Shown here: piece by piece, positions 7,356 through 12,226 of the stretch
Position numbering within the stretch: the first letter of the stretch is position 1
Layout of the letters: the number at the start of each line of letters is the position of its first letter
DNA from: Cytophagaceae bacterium
GTDB taxonomy: Bacteria > Bacteroidota > Bacteroidia > Cytophagales > Spirosomataceae
Reading direction: 5' to 3'
DNA: 12,226 nt
Assembly (NCBI GenBank): GCA_027485075.1
Contig: JAIXRT010000041.1
Span: 1 to 12,226 of the forward strand
Notes under the pieces: generated by a model
Database searches by the model: none
Told to the model about the DNA's origin: nothing
What the model saw: the letters and a program-made list of their open reading frames with translations, nothing else
Translations under genes and position numbers: made by a program

Positions 7356-7416
7356 GCCTTAATTAAGGATTTTTAACGACTATTGAATATATTTACAAAA
7401 TTAAAAAATTGACAAA

Positions 7417-7623
7417 ATGAACATCTCAAGTATATTATTGTTTTTGAATGGTTTAGGTGGTGGTGAATTATTGCTAATCGGTTTAGCCATTCTTTTGTTT
7501 TTTGGAGGTAAAAAATTACCTGAATTAATGCGTGGACTTGGAAAAGGTATTCGCGAATTCCAAGATGCTAAGAACGAAGTAAAAGATCAAATCAATAAAG
7601 AGCTAGACGAAACGAAAAAGTAA
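7417..7623 (+). CDS. tatA: Sec-independent protein translocase subunit TatA/TatE
   Basis: 68 residues. A short outside N-terminus, one transmembrane helix (about 15-29, GELLLIGLAILLFFG), the conserved FGGKKLPEL hinge (29-37), an amphipathic helix (about 34-52, RGLGKGIREFQDAK) and a charged C-terminal tail. The FGxKKLPEL hinge identifies a TatA/E rather than an unrelated small membrane protein. TatA oligomers form the conduit through which folded twin-arginine proteins cross the cytoplasmic membrane with TatC; tatC is not in this window. A hairpin terminator follows the stop. TATATTTA at 7388-7395 is a weak -7 candidate. TatA versus TatB cannot be fully separated, but the short length favours TatA. 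Confidence 0.93.
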   Translation: MNISSILLFLNGLGGGELLLIGLAILLFFGGKKLPELMRGLGKGIREFQDAKNEVKDQINKELDETKK

Positions 7624-7648
7624 TCTTTCGAATTTTAGTTTGAAAAAT

Positions 7649-7680
7649 GCATAGTTGGTGTTTACGCCAACTATGCTTTT
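7649..7680 (+). terminator. Intrinsic terminator-like hairpin between tatA and gatA
   Basis: Perfect 10-bp stem GCATAGTTGG (7649-7658) and CCAACTATGC (7667-7676), which can extend by a G-U and a G-C pair to leave a TTTA loop, followed by TTTT at 7677-7680 and a further T-rich stretch. It should end the tatA transcript. It lies only 29 bases before the gatA ATG, so it may also act as a leaky terminator or attenuator for the downstream gene group. Confidence 0.8.
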
Positions 7681-7705
7681 GTGTTTTAATGAATCCCCTT
7701 TTTTA

Positions 7706-9115
7706 ATGAATCAATTGCCCCTCCCTTATTCGGAAATACGTAGGCAGTTACATGCAGGCGAGCAATCGTGCGTGGGCTTAGTTCAATATCATTTAGCGCA
7801 AATAGATGCGCATAATGAGCAATTGAACGCCTTTTTAGCTGTTTACCGAGAAGAGGCTTTAGCGCGTGCTCAGGCAATCGATCAGAAAATCGCCTCCGGA
7901 CAAGCAGGTCCTTTAGCCGGCTTAGTGGTGGGCATCAAAGATTTACTTTGCTACGAATCTCATGGTTCACAAGCAGGAAGTCAAATACTCAACGGGTTTA
8001 AATCAACGTTTTCAGCCACTGCCGTTCAGCGACTTTTGGATGCAGATGCGATTATCATTGGCCGCCAAAACTGTGATGAGTTTGGGATGGGATCCACGAA
8101 TGAAAACTCTTCTTTTGGGCCTACGTTAAATTTTGCAAATACCGAACATGTGGCTGGTGGAAGTTCAGGTGGTTCAGCCGTAGCCGTACAAGCAGGCATG
8201 TGCCAAGTTTCCCTAGGAACTGATACCGGTGGTTCCATTCGGATGCCCGCCGCATTTTGTGGTGTGATGGGCTTGAAGCCAACTTACGGCCGTGTGTCCC
8301 GCTGGGGACTTATTGCCTATGCATCTTCTTTTGATTCCATTGGACCCATGGCGCACCATGTGGAAGATTTAGCCCTAGTTTTAAACTGCATCGAAGGACA
8401 AGATGGTTACGATAGTACGTTGACAGAAGCACCTTCGGTAGCTTATCAACCTAAAAATCGTGTAGCTTACATCAAAGAAATTGTGGAGCATCCGAGTCTT
8501 CAGGCCGATATACGTGATGCTTTTTTTGCTCAGGTAGATCAATTGAAAGCTGCTGGTATTGAGGTAGTTAGCGTGGATTTTCCGTATATAGATCAGATGT
8601 TGCCAACTTACTATGTGTTGACAACCGCTGAAGCCAGTTCCAATCTAGCTCGTTTTGATGGCGTGAAATTCGGACACCGAACTGAAAATCCAACCGACTT
8701 AATGGACTTGTATAAAAAGACCCGTGAGGAAGGATTTGGCGAAGAGGTTAAACGACGCATTATGTTAGGAACGTTTGTGTTGAGCGCTGATTATTATGAT
8801 GCCTATTACACGAAGGCGCAGCAGGTACGCCGACTGATCCAAGAACGTACCATGGCTATTTTAGCGGATGCTGATTTTATTATTTCTCCTACAACTTCGA
8901 CTACGGCATATCGTATTGGAGAAAAAACGAAGGACCCATTACAAATGTATTTAGGTGATTTGTTTACTGTTCAAGCGAATGTGACGGGATTGCCTGCTTT
9001 ATCTATTCCGATGGGTGATGATTCGAATCACTTACCGATGGGCTTTCAAGTGATGGGACGTCCATTTGACGAAGCTGGATTATTGAATTTGGCCAAAACA
9101 ATGCAAGGCGTATGA
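7706..9115 (+). CDS. gatA: Asp-tRNA(Asn)/Glu-tRNA(Gln) amidotransferase subunit A
   Basis: 469 residues, an amidase-signature enzyme. GatA hydrolyses glutamine and supplies ammonia to GatB, which converts Glu-tRNA(Gln) or Asp-tRNA(Asn) to the correctly charged form. The catalytic triad is intact: Lys78 in VVGIKDLL, cis-Ser153 in AGGSSGGSAVAV (150-161) and nucleophile Ser177 in GTDTGGSIRMPAAFCG (171-186). These positions are one less than in the Staphylococcus aureus enzyme. MGLKPTYGRVSRWGLIAYAS (188-207) and SFDSIGPMA are typical of true GatA rather than other amidases. The frame is open back to an ATG at 7655, but that start is inside the terminator hairpin; the ATG at 7706 gives the family N-terminus. 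gatB and gatC are not adjacent, as usual in Bacteroidota. The stop overlaps the next start (ATGA at 9112-9115). Confidence 0.96.
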   Translation: MNQLPLPYSEIRRQLHAGEQSCVGLVQYHLAQIDAHNEQLNAFLAVYREEALARAQAIDQKIASGQAGPLAGLVVGIKDLLCYESHGSQAGSQILNGFKSTFSATAVQRLLDADAIIIGRQNCDEFGMGSTNENSSFGPTLNFANTEHVAGGSSGGSAVAVQAGMCQVSLGTDTGGSIRMPAAFCGVMGLKPTYGRVSRWGLIAYASSFDSIGPMAHHVEDLALVLNCIEGQDGYDSTLTEAPSVAYQPKNRVAYIKEIVEHPSLQADIRDAFFAQVDQLKAAGIEVVSVDFPYIDQMLPTYYVLTTAEASSNLARFDGVKFGHRTENPTDLMDLYKKTREEGFGEEVKRRIMLGTFVLSADYYDAYYTKAQQVRRLIQERTMAILADADFIISPTTSTTAYRIGEKTKDPLQMYLGDLFTVQANVTGLPALSIPMGDDSNHLPMGFQVMGRPFDEAGLLNLAKTMQGV

Positions 9116-10554
9116 AGCATCTAGGTTTTATCTTATTGTTTTGCCTTAGCTCACTGCGTTTGTCGGCGCAGATAACCGCCTCTACACCTAATCTTCCCGA
9201 ATTACCTGCTGGTAAATCGTACTTCCCGGAGGATGAGCTTAATTTTGTGGACTCTTTGGCCAATGTGGAGCAAGGCTTACCCACTGGATTTATGATTGAT
9301 CCGCAGCTTGTTCAAAAGCGTTTAGCCGGCTTGCAACAACGAATTCCCTTGAATTACAACTTACAAACCCATCAGTTTGTAGAATATTTTGCGTTTAAAA
9401 AGGCGGAGTTCACGCAACGGATGCTCGAAAAGCGTGATACGTATTTTCCAGTCTACGAGAAATATCTCAAACAGTATAATCTTCCTGATGAGCTAAAATA
9501 TTTGTCATTAATTGAATCAGGTTTAGAGCCCAAGGCTTTGTCAAATAAGGGCGCCGGAGGATTATGGCAATTTATGCCCTATACTGCCCGAGGTGATTTT
9601 GGCATGCGCGTTGACTCATTTGTAGATGAACGCTTTGATGTAGAAAGGGCGACTGAGGCCGCTTGTAAATACTTGGGACAATTGTACCGGATATTTGGCG
9701 ATTGGCATTTAGCCTTAGCGGCTTATAATACAGGCCCTGGTAATGTAAAACGAGCTATTCGTAAGTGTGGGAAGAGTGATTTCTGGGGAATTTATCCATG
9801 CTTGCCTAAGCAAACACGTGCCTATGTTCCGCAATTCATTGCCATGACCTACATGATGAATTTCAATAGTGATCATGCAATTCACGCTGAAAAATACCAT
9901 CAAGTCATTCCATCCGATACGGTGCATGTAAAAGGTTATTTGAATTTGGCGCTGATGAATCGACTAGCTACCATTTCGAATGATACGTTTCGGGTACTAA
10001 ATCCACATGTATTAGGGGCTGTCTTACCAGCTGATGTTAAGAAGATTGTCATTCGTATTCCCAAAAATAAGTATGCCTTTTTTCAAGCCAACCGGTCGGC
10101 CATTTTAGACTCAGCTGGTTTTATGAGTCGCGCAGATAGTCTGGCATTTCAGTTTGTCGATCGCTTAGTAAAAAAGACTATCAAGGTAAAGCGTGGGCAA
10201 GATGTGTTTGACATTGCACGTATTGTGGGCGTATCTGCGTCTGAACTAAAGCGAATTAATCGCCTTCGTTCAAATCGCTTAAAGAAAGGAAAACGACTAG
10301 TTTATTATGCCCGTGTTCGCGAAAAGGTGAATTTGGCACTAAGTGATTCCATTAAGCAGGTGAATGTGGCTGAAGTGACGATCAAGAAACTGCCAACAAA
10401 AAAATACACACGTTATTACAAAGTTCGGTCAGGAGATACCTTGTCTGATATTGCAGAAAAGCATAACGGCTTGACTGTGGAGAAATTAAAAAAGTTAAAC
10501 CATTTGCGTTCTAAGGCTATTTTACGCCCGGGAATGCGCTTACGAATTTCCTAA
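9112..10554 (+). CDS. MltD-like lytic murein transglycosylase with two LysM domains
   Basis: 480 residues. N-terminal signal peptide about 1-19 (hydrophobic LGFILLFCLSSL, cleavage near LSA-Q); no lipobox cysteine at the usual cleavage position. A helical lead domain (about 60-120) precedes the SLT domain (about 122-235) with catalytic Glu135 in IESGLEP, KGAGGLWQFMP (146-156) and LALAAYNTGPGNVKRAI (200-216). Two C-terminal LysM modules follow, about 356-399 (a divergent copy) and about 435-479 (canonical YKVRSGDTLSDIAEKH). The enzyme cleaves the MurNAc-GlcNAc bond to make 1,6-anhydro ends in the periplasm, anchored to glycan by LysM. The architecture is that of E. coli MltD (452 residues). Starts within the gatA stop and ends one base before ruvA, so it belongs to one transcription unit. 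Confidence 0.93.
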   Translation: MKHLGFILLFCLSSLRLSAQITASTPNLPELPAGKSYFPEDELNFVDSLANVEQGLPTGFMIDPQLVQKRLAGLQQRIPLNYNLQTHQFVEYFAFKKAEFTQRMLEKRDTYFPVYEKYLKQYNLPDELKYLSLIESGLEPKALSNKGAGGLWQFMPYTARGDFGMRVDSFVDERFDVERATEAACKYLGQLYRIFGDWHLALAAYNTGPGNVKRAIRKCGKSDFWGIYPCLPKQTRAYVPQFIAMTYMMNFNSDHAIHAEKYHQVIPSDTVHVKGYLNLALMNRLATISNDTFRVLNPHVLGAVLPADVKKIVIRIPKNKYAFFQANRSAILDSAGFMSRADSLAFQFVDRLVKKTIKVKRGQDVFDIARIVGVSASELKRINRLRSNRLKKGKRLVYYARVREKVNLALSDSIKQVNVAEVTIKKLPTKKYTRYYKVRSGDTLSDIAEKHNGLTVEKLKKLNHLRSKAILRPGMRLRIS

Positions 10555-10555
10555 T

Positions 10556-11143
10556 ATGATCGCTTATTTAAAAGGTAAACTGGCGCACAAAGACCGGACG
10601 CATGTCATCATCGATGTGCAAGGTGTGGGTTATGAAGTTAAGATCTCACTTCAAACGTATGATGCCTTAGCAGATGGGACTGAACTGTGTCATTTGTTCA
10701 CACATCTTCAAATCAAGGAGGATTCACATACATTGGTAGGTTTTCATACCATGGATGAGAAATATCTGTTTTTGGATTTGATCAGTGTGTCTGGCATTGG
10801 CTTAAGTACGGCCTTAGTGATGCTATCGTCTTTTTCTTCAGGGGAAATTCGTTCGGCCATTATGAATGAAAATATCGGATTGATTCAGTCGATTAAGGGA
10901 ATTGGTTCGAAGACGGCCCAGCGGGTTATTCTGGAATTAAAGGATAAATGCAAGAAGGATACCTTGTTTGTTGAGGCGGGTGCAGCGTCGCATGATAAGA
11001 GTTTTGGTGTGAAACATGAGGCTTTAGCCGCATTGGTTACATTAGGATTACCGCGTGTGGCGGCAGAGAAAAGTTTGGATCAGCTATTAAAAGCAAATCC
11101 AGATGCGACCATAGAGCAATTAATTAAGCTTGCATTACGTTAA
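10556..11143 (+). CDS. ruvA: Holliday junction branch migration protein RuvA
   Basis: 195 residues, within the usual 190-205. Domain I (OB-fold) begins MIAYLKGKLA and includes VQGVGYEVKIS (21-31) and THLQIKEDSHTLVGF (49-63). Domain II carries two helix-hairpin-helix motifs, VSGIGLSTAL (78-87) and IKGIGSKTAQRVILEL (113-128), which contact DNA backbone. A flexible linker (about 135-152) leads to domain III (about 153-195), which binds RuvB. RuvA tetramers clamp Holliday junctions and load RuvB for branch migration during recombinational repair. It starts one base after the preceding stop (TAATATG) and ends 18 bases before the probable sprA start. Linkage of ruvA to sprA is known in other Bacteroidota such as Flavobacterium johnsoniae. 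ruvB and ruvC are not present here. Confidence 0.96.
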   Translation: MIAYLKGKLAHKDRTHVIIDVQGVGYEVKISLQTYDALADGTELCHLFTHLQIKEDSHTLVGFHTMDEKYLFLDLISVSGIGLSTALVMLSSFSSGEIRSAIMNENIGLIQSIKGIGSKTAQRVILELKDKCKKDTLFVEAGAASHDKSFGVKHEALAALVTLGLPRVAAEKSLDQLLKANPDATIEQLIKLALR

Positions 11144-11161
11144 TCGTATTTAAATAGATTC

Positions 11162-12226
11162 GTGCAAATTAGTCATAGACAACATTGGATTTCAAAAGCC
11201 CAGCAGATTCTGGTGGTGATGGGACTATGTTTTTCTGGCCAACTAGTCGCACAAGAATTAGCAATTGATTCAAGTAAGATTTTGCAAAAAAGTGGCCGAA
11301 AACCACGTTATCAACTCAAAAAGGCACCATTTTCAGGTGTGAGTACCTCAAAGAAGCAATCTCCATTTTCAATTTATTCGGTGAAAGGGGCTAAAACTTC
11401 TACCCAAATCACGAATGGTCAAATTGTTCAAAAGGATCAGGTAGGTACCTACGACGTAAATCCAACTCGTACGTTCTCGCTAGAAAATTATTACCAGCGT
11501 CAAAATACGCAGGTGAATCGTAGTTTTTGGACTGATTATGCCAAAGGTATCGATGGCAATAATACCATGCAAAGCCGCGGTCTCTTCCCTAAAATAGAAT
11601 TACCCCCTTCAATTGATCGGATTTTCGGAGGATCGGAAATTTACTTTAAGCCCAACGGAAGTTTATTGTTGGACATCGGTTACATGGGGCAGTTTGTTGA
11701 CAATCCTTCCATCCCTGTGCAATTGCGCTATGTAGGTAATTTGTTTTTTAATGAGCAGGCGCAAATCAACTTTCAAGGGAAGATTGGTGATAAGTTGAAT
11801 TTGAATACCAACTTCGATACGAAGGCGAGTTTTAATTTCCAGAATCAGCTTAAGCTGAATTGGAAGACGCAAGAAGAAGATATTTTACAAAATATTGAGG
11901 CAGGAAATACCTCTTGGACGCTGAATTCACAGTTAATTCCGGGTGTTCAGAATTTGTTTGGCTTAAAGACGTTGATGCGTTTTGGGAATTTAGATGTGAC
12001 GGTAGTAGCGGCACAACAGCGTTCTAAGCAGGATTGTATTACGTTGAAAGGAGGATCTCAAGGCCGCTCTTTTGAGATTCGTGCGGATCAATATGATGAA
12101 AATCGGCATTTTTTCTTGTCGACTTACTTTAGAAATAATTACGAACGTGCTTTACGTAACATGCCCGTCATCACCAGCGGAGTCACCATTACCCGGGTGG
12201 AAGTATATGTAACGAATCGGACACAG
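11162..12226 (+). CDS. sprA: SprA, outer-membrane translocon of the type IX secretion system (N-terminal part)
   Basis: 355 codons are present and the frame stays open to the window edge; SprA is usually about 2,300-2,500 residues, so this is about 15 percent. Diagnostic stretches: RSFWTDYAKGID (120-131), GLFPKIELPPSIDRIFGG (140-157), a segment rich in NFxGKIGDKLNLNTNFDTKA (203-222), FNFQNQLKLNW (224-234), IEAGNTSWTLNSQLIPG (245-261) and LFGLKTLMRFGNLDVTVVAA (265-284). SprA forms the giant 36-strand barrel through which T9SS cargo, including gliding adhesins, crosses the outer membrane. Start choice: GTG at 11162 gives a full signal peptide, with basic residues at 6 and 12, hydrophobic core 16-29 and cleavage near LVA-Q (28-31). 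The first in-frame ATG (11219) would cut into the hydrophobic core, and no ATG lies between the ruvA stop, which is in the same frame, and 11162. Confidence 0.93.
   Translation, partial: MQISHRQHWISKAQQILVVMGLCFSGQLVAQELAIDSSKILQKSGRKPRYQLKKAPFSGVSTSKKQSPFSIYSVKGAKTSTQITNGQIVQKDQVGTYDVNPTRTFSLENYYQRQNTQVNRSFWTDYAKGIDGNNTMQSRGLFPKIELPPSIDRIFGGSEIYFKPNGSLLLDIGYMGQFVDNPSIPVQLRYVGNLFFNEQAQINFQGKIGDKLNLNTNFDTKASFNFQNQLKLNWKTQEEDILQNIEAGNTSWTLNSQLIPGVQNLFGLKTLMRFGNLDVTVVAAQQRSKQDCITLKGGSQGRSFEIRADQYDENRHFFLSTYFRNNYERALRNMPVITSGVTITRVEVYVTNRTQ

Noticed and set aside
7357..7368. Palindrome CCTTAATTAAGG followed by ATTTTT after the DUF1232 gene as a terminator
   Set aside because: Only four base pairs could form around a four-base loop; too weak to call an intrinsic terminator.
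7655..7705. Upstream extension of gatA to the ATG at 7655
   Set aside because: This start lies inside the left arm of the terminator hairpin and adds residues unlike the GatA family.
11663..11872. Minus-strand 69-codon open frame inside sprA
   Set aside because: It is antisense to well-conserved SprA sequence and consists of low-complexity alternating hydrophobic residues created by the beta-strand codons of SprA.

Overview
The window looks like a chromosomal housekeeping segment of a Bacteroidota bacterium, most likely of the order Cytophagales. The evidence is the N-terminal part of SprA (the outer-membrane translocon of the type IX secretion/gliding system) directly after ruvA, an 8-of-8 match to the Bacteroidota -7 promoter element TAnnTTTG upstream of malate dehydrogenase, no obvious Shine-Dalgarno before most starts, AT-rich intergenic DNA, and a short partial gene starting with the HGLHSPFVF-type N-terminus common in Bacteroidota methyltransferases. 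The genus cannot be fixed from the sequence alone. I see no insertion sequence, phage gene, CRISPR array, tRNA or rRNA.

Layout. (1) 1-463, minus: apaG followed without a gap by the start of a probable SAM-dependent methyltransferase that leaves the window. (2) 479-1156, plus: ung, head-to-head with apaG across only 15 bp. (3) 1153-4403, minus: a large two-part FAD/Fe-S 2-hydroxyacid dehydrogenase of the YdiJ type, with a small DUF4286-like gene attached by an ATGA overlap; the small gene converges on ung, the two stop codons sharing a TTAA. (4) 4543-5787, plus: a MacB/FtsX-type ABC permease without its ATPase. (5) 5840-6775, minus: malate dehydrogenase, separated from the permease by a hairpin that can terminate both genes. 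(6) 6930-7623, plus: a DUF1232 membrane protein and tatA. (7) 7706-12226, plus: a tightly packed series gatA, an MltD-like lytic transglycosylase with two LysM domains, ruvA, and the 5' end of sprA, with joints of -4, +1 and +18 bp.

How the genes fit together. Most are core functions: translation fidelity (GatA amidates misacylated tRNA), DNA repair (Ung, RuvA), central metabolism (malate dehydrogenase and a flavin-dependent 2-hydroxyacid dehydrogenase feeding electrons to the respiratory chain), and envelope work (TatA export, peptidoglycan cleavage, SprA secretion). The grouping of a peptidoglycan-cleaving enzyme with the very large SprA translocon in one apparent transcription unit is functionally suggestive, but could be simple gene packing.

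I found no clearly new biological system. The points most worth a second look are the non-ATG (GTG) start of sprA, the hairpin lying only 29 bp in front of gatA with no visible promoter after it, the 15-bp head-to-head apaG/ung arrangement, and the partial methyltransferase gene at the left edge.
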